In this document: in pieces, positions 42,486 to 51,186 of the stretch
Numbering within the stretch: position 1 is the first letter of the stretch
Layout of the letters: each line of letters starts with the position of its first letter
NCBI GenBank assembly: GCA_028874995.1
Contig: JAPPGM010000126.1
Coordinates: 1 to 64,000 of the forward strand
Direction: 5' to 3'
DNA from: Gemmatimonadota bacterium
Lineage (GTDB): Bacteria > Gemmatimonadota > Gemmatimonadetes > Longimicrobiales > Gaopeijiaceae
DNA: 64,000 nt
Notes under the pieces: generated by a model
Seen by the model: only the letters and a program-made list of their open reading frames with translations
What the model was told of the DNA's origin: nothing
Database searches by the model: none
Translations under genes and position numbers: made by a program

Positions 42486-43808
42486 ATGAGACACTTCGCC
42501 CTTCCCATCACCCTCTTCATTCCCCTCTCCCTCGCCTGCGGCAACCCTGCGGAGACACCCGGCGACGCGGCCGGCGATCCCGCAGGCGCCGACGTCATGC
42601 TGACGCCCGCGACGGAAGATGTCTACACGGTCGGAGCCATGGAGGGCGAGGACTGGGAGATCTTCGGCCGGATCCGGTCGGTCCACTTCGACCAGGAGGG
42701 CAGGCTTCATATCCTCGACTCGCAGGCGGACAGGGTTGTGGTGGTGGGGCCCGGCGGGAGCTTCGTGCGGACGGTGGGGAAGCCGGGTGAGGGGCCCGGC
42801 GAATTCTCCGCGCTGCGCGATCTGGTGGTTCACCGGGACGGGAGCTACGCCGTGGTCACCTTCGGGTCGATCCACCGCTTCGACGCCGGGGGCGAGTTCA
42901 TGGGGACCGTACCGGCGGATATGAATACGGGGATGCCGATGGGGGCGCAGGGGCTGCCGGACGGGCGGCTCGTCAGTTCCAACACGCTCAGGATGAACAT
43001 GTTGGGAAGTGGGGGATCAGTTGCGATTTCGGCGGGCGAAGCGCCGGAGGGCCGTGCCATTGAGGTGTTTTCGCTTGAGGAGGGGATGTCCGAACTCCTC
43101 TACACGGCCTGGAAGCTGCCCGAAGAGGACCCCGAGGACGGTGCGATTTCGGTGTCCGGCAGCTCTGCCGCGGTGAGCTTGAGCTTCCAGATGAGGCCGC
43201 CTCGCGCCTTCGTTCCCGGGCTCCACCTCGGGGTTCTGTCCGACGGCAGGATCGCGGTGGTCGACTCGGTGGGATACCGGGTGAAGCTGGTGGACATGGA
43301 CGGGAGCGTAACCGGAACGCTGGAGCGCCCCATTGCCCCGACCGTCGTCACTGAAGCGATCAGGGAGGCGGAACGCGAACGACTCCGGGCCGCACGGGAG
43401 GAGGGGAACGCGCCAACCGGTGAAGTCGGCGTCATGACGGTGAGCGGCAGCAGCACCGGCGGCACCACCTCGACCACGCTCAGTTCAATCAACCCTGACG
43501 ACGTGCGGAGTGTGCAGGTGACCACCGGCTCGATCGAGGAAATGACCTTCGCCGACGAGATCCCCGTCATCGACGACATCGCGGTCGACTGGGAGGACCG
43601 GGTCTGGATCGAGCGAACCGGCGAGAACGGGCAGGGGTTGGGGCCGATCGACATCATGACGGCGGACGGCCGATACGTCGGGACGCTCCCGGCGGAGGGG
43701 CTGCGCACGCCGTGGGCGTTCGGGCCGGCCGGGCTGGCGGCGTTCGTGGAGTTGGACGAATACGATGTGCAAACGGTGGTGGTGGTTCGGTTGTCGCTGG
43801 AGCGATAG
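42486..43808 (+). CDS. 6-bladed beta-propeller lipoprotein
   Basis: 440 residues. A lipoprotein signal (LPITLFIPLSLAC, Cys18) is followed by a Gly/Ala-rich linker and propeller blades: IRSVHFDQEGRLHILDSQAD, VVVVGPGGSFVRTVGKPGEG, EFSALRDLVVHRDGSYAVVT and LGVLSDGRIAVVDSVGYRVK. A Ser/Thr/Gly-rich loop (VSGSSTGGTTSTTLSS) precedes the last blade (IDIMTADGRYVGTLPAEGLR). Close in design to the secreted protein at 34562. The ATG at 42486 begins the signal. It is probably anchored to the outer membrane; the ligand is unknown. Confidence 0.8.
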   Translation: MRHFALPITLFIPLSLACGNPAETPGDAAGDPAGADVMLTPATEDVYTVGAMEGEDWEIFGRIRSVHFDQEGRLHILDSQADRVVVVGPGGSFVRTVGKPGEGPGEFSALRDLVVHRDGSYAVVTFGSIHRFDAGGEFMGTVPADMNTGMPMGAQGLPDGRLVSSNTLRMNMLGSGGSVAISAGEAPEGRAIEVFSLEEGMSELLYTAWKLPEEDPEDGAISVSGSSAAVSLSFQMRPPRAFVPGLHLGVLSDGRIAVVDSVGYRVKLVDMDGSVTGTLERPIAPTVVTEAIREAERERLRAAREEGNAPTGEVGVMTVSGSSTGGTTSTTLSSINPDDVRSVQVTTGSIEEMTFADEIPVIDDIAVDWEDRVWIERTGENGQGLGPIDIMTADGRYVGTLPAEGLRTPWAFGPAGLAAFVELDEYDVQTVVVVRLSLER

Positions 43809-43913
43809 CTGGTAGCGGCCGCGTTGGTAGTCGGAGCCCGCGCGGACCGTGATGGCGCAACGGCCCCTGGGCGTGGGGCGGGCTGGGAACGACGACAGGA
43901 GGGGGAGGTGCCT

Positions 43914-44984
43914 TCAGCGGAAGAGGGCCGGGTGGCCGCCGGTGTGCAGGAAGACGGCGTGATCGCCTGCGGAGATCGTTCCGTCACGCAGCCGGGCAAC
44001 CAGCGCCGCGGCCGCCTTGGCAGTGTAGACCGGGTCGAGAATGACGCCCGCCCGCGCGCCGAAGACACGTGTGGCTTCGTCGCCCTCCGCGGTGGCGATT
44101 CCGTAACCGGCCCCTGCGAAGTCGTCCGTGACGAAAACGTCCTCCGCCATTCTCCGAACGCGGCGGGCCAGCCCCGCACGTGGTCCGGAGGTGCCTTCAG
44201 CCCCCGCGTTCCCGGAAGATGAGCCGGGGCCGGGTTCCAGCAGGCGCGCCGCCGCCGTCGCCAGACCGAACGCAGTCTCCCTGATCCACGCCGCCGGCTC
44301 GTCAGCGCTCACACCCACCAGCCGGGCGCGCCAATCGAGGATCGCGCACCCGAGGATCAGTCCTGCGAGCGTCCCTCCCGACGACGACGAGGTAAAGACC
44401 CAGGGTGGGGTGTTGCCGCCTCCGACCTGGTTCCGCATCTCCGCCACGGCGTGCACATAGCCGAGCGCCCCTCTCGCCGTTGAGGCGCCGAGGGGGACGA
44501 CCAGCGCCCTCCCGTCGGCCGCCCCGATCCGCCGCGCCTCTTTCTCGATCGCGGGGCCGCGTTCGCCCCTGTCCCCCACCGTCACGATCCGTGCGCCGAG
44601 CAGCCGGTGCAGATGCGCGTTGCCCCGTTCCGGGTCATCCGGTTCGCCGTTTACGACCAGCGTGCATCCGAGTCCCAGCCGGGCCGCCGCCGCCGCGGTT
44701 ACACGGCAGTGATTGGAGTGCGGGCCCCCGGCCGTTACCAGGTGCGTGACGCCCTGCAACCTTGTCGGGTCCAGTTCGTACTCCAGTTTGCGGACCTTGT
44801 TGCCGCCGAGTCCCAGACCTGTGCAATCGTCGGCCTTGATGGAGACTTGGGCGCCGGTCCCCAGATGGCCGGCCAGGGCAGCCGCCGGAAACAGGGGAGT
44901 GGGCACGGACGCCAGGCGGGTGCGGCCGATGGCATCCAGCCGGGCGAGTGCCGGGCCGGAACCGGTGGAACGGAGAACGCTCAT
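43914..44984 (-). CDS. PLP-dependent D-cysteine desulfhydrase / ACC deaminase family enzyme
   Basis: 356 residues. The family core is clear: RTRLASVPTPLFPAAALA, the PLP-Lys in GLGLGGNKVRKLEYEL, VTAGGPHSNHCRVTAAAAAR, and near the middle VFTSSSSGGTLAGLILG. The C-terminal end is GYGIATAEGDEATRVFGARA and VFLHTGGHPALF. These enzymes split D-cysteine or similar D-amino acids to pyruvate, ammonia and sulfide, or open the ring of 1-aminocyclopropane-1-carboxylate; the sequence alone does not separate the two, and the GC-rich insertion (about 290-305) is unusual. The start at 44984 is chosen by family length; an ATG at 45035 would add 17 residues. Divergent from the TonB receptor. Confidence 0.85.
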   Translation of the reverse strand: MSVLRSTGSGPALARLDAIGRTRLASVPTPLFPAAALAGHLGTGAQVSIKADDCTGLGLGGNKVRKLEYELDPTRLQGVTHLVTAGGPHSNHCRVTAAAAARLGLGCTLVVNGEPDDPERGNAHLHRLLGARIVTVGDRGERGPAIEKEARRIGAADGRALVVPLGASTARGALGYVHAVAEMRNQVGGGNTPPWVFTSSSSGGTLAGLILGCAILDWRARLVGVSADEPAAWIRETAFGLATAAARLLEPGPGSSSGNAGAEGTSGPRAGLARRVRRMAEDVFVTDDFAGAGYGIATAEGDEATRVFGARAGVILDPVYTAKAAAALVARLRDGTISAGDHAVFLHTGGHPALFR

Positions 44985-45071
44985 TGGGGGAAGATGAGGG
45001 GGCAAAGGCGATACCACCAAGGCTCCCGAGCCCATAGAATTCAGACAACCCCGCGTTCAAAGCCCGATTGC

Positions 45072-47387
45072 ATGCGATACATCCTCGTTCTGCTCGTCCT
45101 CACGCTCCCCCCTGGAGCCTCCGCCCAGAACGGCGCGATCAGCGGTCGCGTTTGGTCCGCCGACGGCCTCCTCATCGGCGCCGCCGGCGTCCGCCTCGTC
45201 GCGGCCGACGATTCCACCCGGCAGCGCTCCACCGACACGGACCGGCTCGGCTTCTTCGCATTCAGCGACGTGACGCCCGGCGGCTACGTGCTCACGGTGG
45301 CCCGGATCGGGTACGCTCCGCATGATGAGCGGGTCGAAGTCGCGGCCGGGACCCGGCTCGAAATCGACATCACCATGGAGGCGCAGCCGATCGCGCTCAC
45401 TGGGATCGAGGTCGAGGCCGAGCGGAGCCGCGCCCGCGCCCGCTTCGAGGAGTCCGCGGGCGCGACCGTCCAGGACATCAGCCGCGTCGAGATGAAGGCG
45501 CTCCCGATCCTGGTGGAAACCGACCCGCTTCGGGCGGTGGAGGTCCTGCCCGGCGTGAACACGATCTCGGACTTCACCGCGGCCTTCAATGTGCGGGGCG
45601 GTTCGGCCGACCAGAACCTGATCCTGCTGGACGACATCCCCATCTTCAACCCGTTCCACCTGGGCGGCCTCTTCTCGGTCTTCAACGCGGACATGGTGCA
45701 GCGCGCCGAGTTGCGTGCGGGCGGCTTTCCGGCCGAGTACGGAGGCCGCGTGTCGTCGGTGCTCACGGTGGAGACCGATGTGGGCGACGGGAAGACCAGC
45801 GTGGACGCCGGCGTCAGCCTGCTGGCGTCGCGGATCGCTGTGGACGGGTCCCTGCCGAAGGGGTTCGTGGATCAGGTGGGTCTCGCCAACACGAGGTGGC
45901 GCGTATCCGGCCGGCGCTCCTACGTCGACATCCTGGTCAGGCCGTGGTTCAAGTTCCCCTATCACCTGACGGACATGCAGGGGACCTTCGAGGCGTGGAC
46001 GAAGGGGGGCAACCGCCTGCGCTTCACCGGTTACACGGGTCGCGACGTCCTGGACCTCTCGGATGTGGGTGACAATCCTCTGCCCATCCAGTGGTCATGG
46101 GGGAACGACGCCGTGGGCGGGTCCTGGACGAATCCCATGAGAGCGGGCGGGTCCATGGGCGTCGGGGCCTCCTTTTCGCGGTTCACCTCCGACTTCGAAT
46201 TCGTGGAAACGGGATCCCGGTTCACCTCCGACATCCAGGAGGCGAAGTTCCGGACCGACCTCGAACAGCGCCCCACCGGCCGGACCCGGTGGAAGTCCGG
46301 GGTTGCCGCCAAGCAGCTCGTCTACGACAACCGGATCGAGGCGGGAGGCACGGTCTTCGCCGAGAGCGCGGGGAGCGGCTGGGAGGCCGCCGGATACAGC
46401 CAGATCCACTGGGACCCCAACTCGCGTTGGCTGGTCGAAGCTGGGTTGCGCGTCGACCACTGGATTCCCGATCCCGGCGAGAGCCGGACGACCCTGTCGC
46501 CCCGCTTTGCGGTCAAGCGCTTCCTCCGTGACCGCAATGCCGCGGTGCGCCTGGCGGGCGGACGCTACACCCAGTTCCTGCACTCGCTGCGCGACGAGGA
46601 GCTGCCTCTCGGCATCGACATCTGGGTGCTGGCGGGCACGCGCGCGCCGCGCATCGTTTCGGACCAGCTTCAGCTGGGGCTCGAGACCTTCTTCGGCGGC
46701 GACGACGAGTGGTACGCTTCGCTGGAGGGCTACTACCGGAACTTCGACGGGGTGACCACGGTGAACACCGCCGACGACCCCAACGACGAGCTGGACGACC
46801 TCGTCTCCGGAGACGGCTGGTCGTACGGCGTCGACTTCTTCCTGCGGCGCGACCGCGGCGCGACGACGGGATGGGTCACGGTCTCCTTCCTGAAGGCCGA
46901 ACGGACGTTTCCGGACACGCGGTCGGGCCTGGATCCCCCTCCCGGCCTCACGTATCCCCCCATCTTCGACCGCCGCCTCGACGTCGACGTCGTGCTGCGC
47001 CGCACATTGGGCTGGTGGGGCGTGGAGGCGGGCCTCCGCGCGAACTTCGGGACCGGGATCCCCTACACGCGGCCGCTCGGCCAATTCGATGTCTACCGCC
47101 GCCGTCCGGTGGAGAGCGTGGTGGAATACAACAACGGGTCCGCCGTCGCCCTCGGGCCGCGCAACGGGGCGCGGTATCCGGTGCGCCATCGTCTTGACCT
47201 GTCCCTCAGGAAGACGATCGCAAGGGAGTGGGGACGCGTGATCCCCTACCTGAGCGTCATCAACCTCTACAACCGGAAGAACGTTCTCTTCTACTTCTAC
47301 GACTTCGAACCCGACCCGCCCACGCGCTCGGGTGTGTCGATGATTCCCTTCCTTCCGACGCTGGGCGTCGAGGTGTCGTTCCGATGA
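45072..47387 (+). CDS. TonB-dependent receptor with carboxypeptidase-like regulatory domain
   Basis: 771 residues. A signal peptide (YILVLLVLTLPPGASAQ) is followed by a CarboxypepD-like beta domain (residues 20-105: ISGRVWSADGLLIGAAGVRL, LGFFAFSDVTPGGYVLTVAR), then the plug: ALPILVETDPLRAVEVLPGV, FNVRGGSADQNLILLDDIPI and FNADMVQRAELRAGGFPAEY. The barrel is shorter than in SusC-type receptors and ends in PFLPTLGVEVSFR. This design is common in Bacteroidota and Gemmatimonadota and imports an unknown ligand with TonB energy. Its stop codon overlaps the start of the next lipoprotein gene (ATGA), as with DUF4249 partners. Confidence 0.92.
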   Translation: MRYILVLLVLTLPPGASAQNGAISGRVWSADGLLIGAAGVRLVAADDSTRQRSTDTDRLGFFAFSDVTPGGYVLTVARIGYAPHDERVEVAAGTRLEIDITMEAQPIALTGIEVEAERSRARARFEESAGATVQDISRVEMKALPILVETDPLRAVEVLPGVNTISDFTAAFNVRGGSADQNLILLDDIPIFNPFHLGGLFSVFNADMVQRAELRAGGFPAEYGGRVSSVLTVETDVGDGKTSVDAGVSLLASRIAVDGSLPKGFVDQVGLANTRWRVSGRRSYVDILVRPWFKFPYHLTDMQGTFEAWTKGGNRLRFTGYTGRDVLDLSDVGDNPLPIQWSWGNDAVGGSWTNPMRAGGSMGVGASFSRFTSDFEFVETGSRFTSDIQEAKFRTDLEQRPTGRTRWKSGVAAKQLVYDNRIEAGGTVFAESAGSGWEAAGYSQIHWDPNSRWLVEAGLRVDHWIPDPGESRTTLSPRFAVKRFLRDRNAAVRLAGGRYTQFLHSLRDEELPLGIDIWVLAGTRAPRIVSDQLQLGLETFFGGDDEWYASLEGYYRNFDGVTTVNTADDPNDELDDLVSGDGWSYGVDFFLRRDRGATTGWVTVSFLKAERTFPDTRSGLDPPPGLTYPPIFDRRLDVDVVLRRTLGWWGVEAGLRANFGTGIPYTRPLGQFDVYRRRPVESVVEYNNGSAVALGPRNGARYPVRHRLDLSLRKTIAREWGRVIPYLSVINLYNRKNVLFYFYDFEPDPPTRSGVSMIPFLPTLGVEVSFR

Positions 47388-48370
47388 GTCCCCGCAAACA
47401 CCGGAGACGGCGTGCGATCGCGATCCTCGCCGCCCCCCTCCTGGCCGCCGGCTGCGAGCTGACCGAAGTCACGGTGGAGCTTGGCGATGACGTGATCGTG
47501 GCCGAGGCGCAGGTCGTGCTGACGCTGGACCACGACGATGACGAGGCTTCACTGACGGCGTGGACGCTCCTGCACCGGACCTATCAGCCCGAGGGAGCTC
47601 CGAGCCTGTCCGGCGCGGTGATCACGGTGTCGGGCGAGGGGAGCGAAACGGTCCGGCTCGTGGAGCAGGACAGCGTAGACCTGTGCATCGTGCCGGACTC
47701 GACCGAGGAGTTCGCTGCGGAAGGGGCGGCCTGCTACCGCGCCGAGGCAACGCCCGCCCCGTTCGCACCGGGCGAAATGCTCTCGCTGAACATCAGGGCC
47801 GCCGATGGACGGGTCCTGACGGGAACCAGCCTGGTGCCCGGCGCCTTCTCGTTGACCGGGTTGACCCATGAGGACGGCCGGTGCCGCCTTCAGCCCGACA
47901 CCAACTACCGCTTTGTGTGGACACCCTCGAACGACTCGTGGGCATACATCATCGACGCCCGTCTCGAAGGCCTCGCCGAGGCGTTCGCCTCCCGCGGCAT
48001 CAACGCACCGGACACTCTGTACATGGTGGGCGTTTCGATCGGACGCGAAGACACCGACATCGTCTTCCCGAGAAACCTCGGTGTCTTCGACTTCTTCGAC
48101 AGCGACGAGGACGAACGCGAGGTCATCCGGGCGCTGAGAAACGGGCTCCCGGAAGGATCCCGGGCCGCCGTGGCGATCACCGCGGCGGATCGCAACTGGG
48201 TGAACTGGGCACGGGGGGGCAACTTCAACCCATCGGGACAGGTGCGCATTCCATCGATCTTCGGCGAGGGAGCGGGGATGTTCGGGACCGCGATCCAGAG
48301 ACGGGTGTGGGTCAGGTCGAGCCCCCGCAGGGAAGGGGAGCCGCCGTTGTGCGGGCTCCCCTGGAATTGA
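47384..48370 (+). CDS. DUF4249-like lipoprotein, partner of the TonB receptor
   Basis: 328 residues. A lipoprotein signal (RRRRAIAILAAPLLAAGC, Cys22) precedes a beta-rich domain: SLSGAVITVSGEGSETVRLV, LSLNIRAADGRVLTGTSLVP and RCRLQPDTNYRFVWTPSNDS. DUF4249 lipoproteins have this plan and are generally encoded after a TonB-dependent receptor, as here with an ATGA overlap, and probably form a lid or capture subunit at the surface. Assignment rests on organisation and general resemblance rather than a diagnostic motif. Confidence 0.7.
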   Translation: MSPRKHRRRRAIAILAAPLLAAGCELTEVTVELGDDVIVAEAQVVLTLDHDDDEASLTAWTLLHRTYQPEGAPSLSGAVITVSGEGSETVRLVEQDSVDLCIVPDSTEEFAAEGAACYRAEATPAPFAPGEMLSLNIRAADGRVLTGTSLVPGAFSLTGLTHEDGRCRLQPDTNYRFVWTPSNDSWAYIIDARLEGLAEAFASRGINAPDTLYMVGVSIGREDTDIVFPRNLGVFDFFDSDEDEREVIRALRNGLPEGSRAAVAITAADRNWVNWARGGNFNPSGQVRIPSIFGEGAGMFGTAIQRRVWVRSSPRREGEPPLCGLPWN

Positions 48371-48387
48371 GAGGTGGTCGGCGAGTG

Positions 48388-48437
48388 GTCAATTGCTTAG
48401 GCAATATGTCAATTGTGATTTACATTTAGTAAACTGC
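48388..48437. repeat. AT-rich spacer with direct and inverted repeats
   Basis: GTCAATTG occurs at 48388-48395 and 48408-48415; TTGC-TTAG-GCAA lies between them, and TTTAC-ATTTA-GTAAA follows. It lies between two convergent genes, so it may serve as a terminator or be a leftover of mobile DNA. It does not resemble the usual iron box of DtxR-type regulators. Confidence 0.4.
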
Positions 48438-48456
48438 GGTAGACATCTTGGCCTTC

Positions 48457-49128
48457 TCAGGCTTCCGAAACCGTCACTCGCCGGGCCACCTTCCGTTTGA
48501 CCTTCACCGGATCCGAACCCCCCTCCACCGTCACCGTCACCGCGCCCTCCTCCCCGCCCCCCTTCCGCACCACCGCCCTCGCGCCCGGAACCAGCCCCAC
48601 GGACTTGAGGTAGCGGAGCCGGCCAGGATCCTCGTCCGCGACCGAGCGCACCGTGAATCGGCTGCCGGAGGCCACCTGGTCGAGGCGGCTGACGGGCGTG
48701 GGGTCGATCCGCCCCGCGCGGGTCGGGATGGGAGCCCCGTGGGGATCGGTAGATGGGTGGCCCAGCGCCTCGGCCATCGCTTCGATCAACCGCTCGGATG
48801 CGGCGTGCTCGAGCCGTTCCGCCTCGGCGTGCACGTCGTCCCAGTCGTAGCCCAGCCGCTGCACCAGAAACGACTCGATGATGCGGTGCCGGCGGAGGAT
48901 CTTGAGCGCTTCGCGGCTTCCTTCCTTCGTCAGCCGCACCCCCCGGTAGGGTTCATGGCGCAGGAGGCCGTCCTCGGCCAGACGCCGGATCATTCCGCTG
49001 ACGGATCCCGGCCGCACGGCAAGCACGCGCGCCAGCTCGTTGGTGCCGGCTGGACCACCCCCCTCGTTCAGGGCGTACACGGCCTTCAGGTAGTCCTCGA
49101 CGGAGGGCGACAGAGATGGAGAATCCAT
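48457..49128 (-). CDS. DtxR/MntR-family metal-dependent transcriptional regulator
   Basis: 223 residues. The winged helix-turn-helix (SPSVEDYLKAVYALNEGG, TNELARVLAVRPGSVSGMIR, HEPYRGVRLTKEGSREAL) leads to the metal-binding/dimer domain: RRHRIIESFLVQRLGYDWDD, VHAEAERLEHAASERLIEAM with the Glu and His ligands. A C-terminal SH3-like FeoA domain is present (GRLRYLKSVGLVPGARAVVR), as in DtxR/IdeR rather than short MntR proteins. It senses Fe(II) or Mn(II) and represses uptake or activates export genes; none of these is adjacent, so it probably controls a remote regulon. The start at 49128 has no clear Shine-Dalgarno. Confidence 0.9.
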   Translation of the reverse strand: MDSPSLSPSVEDYLKAVYALNEGGGPAGTNELARVLAVRPGSVSGMIRRLAEDGLLRHEPYRGVRLTKEGSREALKILRRHRIIESFLVQRLGYDWDDVHAEAERLEHAASERLIEAMAEALGHPSTDPHGAPIPTRAGRIDPTPVSRLDQVASGSRFTVRSVADEDPGRLRYLKSVGLVPGARAVVRKGGGEEGAVTVTVEGGSDPVKVKRKVARRVTVSEA

Positions 49129-49254
49129 GATGCAAGATAATGGGGGACCACGGGATGCCGGCAACGCACGCGTCGGGCGGACCGATGGACAACGAAAAAC
49201 GGTGTTCACGTTACCTTGGGGTGCCCGGCTTTGATATTCACCCAGGAGGCCCGA

Positions 49255-49452
49255 TTGGAAGACTCGGTTGCAATTGACGCCAAGCGCATCCTGCTGCGTT
49301 ACGGCACTCCGATTCTGGTATTAGACAAGGTCCCGTCGGAGGAGCGCATCACCCTGGCCCGCCAGATCGCCAGAACCCCGCTCACGGAACGGGAGACGCG
49401 TCTCCGCGAGCTGCTCGCGGAAGCGGGACACCTCCAGGAGCCCGCGGACTAG
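49255..49452 (+). CDS. Small hypothetical protein
   Basis: 65 residues from a TTG at 49255, chosen because AGGAGG ends five bases before it, the best binding site in the region. The sequence (AIDAKRILLRYGTPILVLDK, PLTERETRLRELLAEAGHLQ) is a helix-strand-helix with charged ends, cytoplasmic. No known family. Its TAG stop overlaps the stop codon of the convergent ATPase gene by shared bases (CTAG). Confidence 0.6.
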   Translation: MEDSVAIDAKRILLRYGTPILVLDKVPSEERITLARQIARTPLTERETRLRELLAEAGHLQEPAD

Positions 49453-51161
49453 GCGCGTAGCCGCAGGCTCCTGAGGCGGCCCATCGCGGCCGCCACATCC
49501 TGAATGCGGGGCTGTGCGAGATCCCCGGTCCTGCCCGAGTCGAGCACATCGAGTCCCCGGCCCTCCAGCGCTTCGGCCACCGCCTCGAGCACGTCCTCCA
49601 CGGCCCTTCCTTCGCCCATGAAACCGCGGGCAAGGTGGAGCGCCAGCGCGATCGCGCGGGTCTGCGCGTACGACACGATCTGCCGCACCCCCGCGAGCTC
49701 GATCCGCTCCCGCCCGAAGTCGACCGTGTGACGGCTCCGCACCTTGATGGAACGCTCGCGCCGACCGCGCCGGGCCGAGATCGAGCGGGGGTCGGGGAAG
49801 CGGTGGCGGGCGGGCCATCGGACGGGTCCCGCGTGGGTCTTGCGGCCGGTCGGAAGGGCCTCCGCCACGCCCCGCGCCGCCTCGGTCAGGTCCACGGGGC
49901 GATACCGGATCATGCCCACCACCCGATCCGCCACGTCCAGGTAGTCTCCCGAGCCGCCGATCACCAGCAGCGTGCTCGCACCGGCGTCGTCGCACAGGCT
50001 GCGCACCCGGTCGATGAATGGGGTGATGGGTTCATCGTCGCCCTTGACGAGAGCCTGCATGCGCCGGTCGCGGATCATGAAGTTGGTGGCGGCGGTGTCC
50101 TCGTCGATCAGCAGCAGCCGCGACCGGGCCTCCAGCGCCTCGATGATCGCCGCGGCCTGGCTGGTCGACCCCGAGGCGTTGGGTGTGGAGAAGGCGCGGG
50201 TGTCCTGGCCGCCGGGCAGCGCGCCGATGAAGGACGAGATGTCGACACCCGCAACCGAACGGCCGTCCTCGGCCTGGATCTTCATGGCGGTCGGATCGGT
50301 GACGACGTGCTCTCGGCCGTCGTCCGGGCGGTGGTTGTAGACGCCCCGGGCGACCGCGTCGAGCACCGTCGACTTGCCGTGGTAGCCGCCGCCGACCAGC
50401 AGGGTCACGCCGTGCGGGACCCCCATGCCGGAGACGGGCGGGGCGTTGGCGCGGTCGAGCGTGACGCGGAGGCCGGGCGGAGACTCGAAGGGCGTAGCCC
50501 GGTCGCGGGCGAGCGGCCGGTCGTCGATGCCGCTCCGCCGTGGGAGGATCGAGCCGTCGGCGATGAAGGCGACGAGACCGCGGTCGCGCAACAGGGCGCG
50601 CATGAAGTCGGCGTCTTCGTTGACGTGGGCGTGCCGGGCCAGCGTCTCCGGGGTGTGGGCGTGGTGGGGAAGGGTGGACTGGACCAGCGCGGGAAGGGTG
50701 TCCAGGAGGAGCCGCTCCGCCGCGCGGCCCAGAATGCGCCGTCCGGCGGCGGGCAGGCCAATGGTGAACCGGGCCTCGACGGTCCCGTCGGCGCCGACGA
50801 GCACCGCCGTGTTGGGAAGGACGACCTGCCCGGGATCGGCCATGGCGATCTCGCCGCTCCTGCCGCTGCCGGAGCCGCGCCGGGTGCGCCGGGCGGCGGC
50901 CGCGAAGGTTCGAGCGAGGAGACAGGACAGACCGGTGCGACGCGATGGCGTGCTCAGGGTAGCCGCGTCGTAGCCGGCCGGGTCGGAATCCAGGATGACC
51001 GCAACCCGGGAGGGAGCCGCGAAGGGGTCTCCCTGGACCCGCCGCACCTCCAGGGTGTACGGTGGGAGGCGCCAGATGCCCTTGAGATCGCGGTACGCGG
51101 GGTAGCCGCGGCCGTCGATCCGGCGCAATGTGCTTCGGAGGTCGTCTTCCGTTCTGTGCAT
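49449..51161 (-). CDS. ABC-ATPase domain protein (PF09818 type)
   Basis: 570 residues. It has the long family N-terminus (RSTLRRIDGRGYPAYRDLKG, WRLPPYTLEVRRVQGDPFAA) and the ATPase core: TLLVGGGYHGKSTVLDAVAR (P-loop), VDISSFIGALPGGQDTRAFS (with the family's S-T-x-x-A-S following), RSRLLLIDEDTAATNFMIRD (Walker B and catalytic Glu) and STLLVIGGSGDYLDVADRVV. The C-terminal end is a helix-rich domain. These ABC-like proteins without membrane partners are widespread and uncharacterised; a link to RNA or nucleotide metabolism has been proposed. The ATG at 51161 opens the family N-terminus. Confidence 0.9.
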   Translation of the reverse strand: MHRTEDDLRSTLRRIDGRGYPAYRDLKGIWRLPPYTLEVRRVQGDPFAAPSRVAVILDSDPAGYDAATLSTPSRRTGLSCLLARTFAAAARRTRRGSGSGRSGEIAMADPGQVVLPNTAVLVGADGTVEARFTIGLPAAGRRILGRAAERLLLDTLPALVQSTLPHHAHTPETLARHAHVNEDADFMRALLRDRGLVAFIADGSILPRRSGIDDRPLARDRATPFESPPGLRVTLDRANAPPVSGMGVPHGVTLLVGGGYHGKSTVLDAVARGVYNHRPDDGREHVVTDPTAMKIQAEDGRSVAGVDISSFIGALPGGQDTRAFSTPNASGSTSQAAAIIEALEARSRLLLIDEDTAATNFMIRDRRMQALVKGDDEPITPFIDRVRSLCDDAGASTLLVIGGSGDYLDVADRVVGMIRYRPVDLTEAARGVAEALPTGRKTHAGPVRWPARHRFPDPRSISARRGRRERSIKVRSRHTVDFGRERIELAGVRQIVSYAQTRAIALALHLARGFMGEGRAVEDVLEAVAEALEGRGLDVLDSGRTGDLAQPRIQDVAAAMGRLRSLRLRA

Positions 51162-51186
51162 GGTATTTCGTTCCCGGGAGGTGCGT

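Noticed and set aside
48420..48437. Iron or manganese box for the adjacent DtxR-type regulator
   Set aside because: It lies downstream of the regulator's stop codon between convergent genes and does not match the usual 19-base DtxR/IdeR operator pattern.
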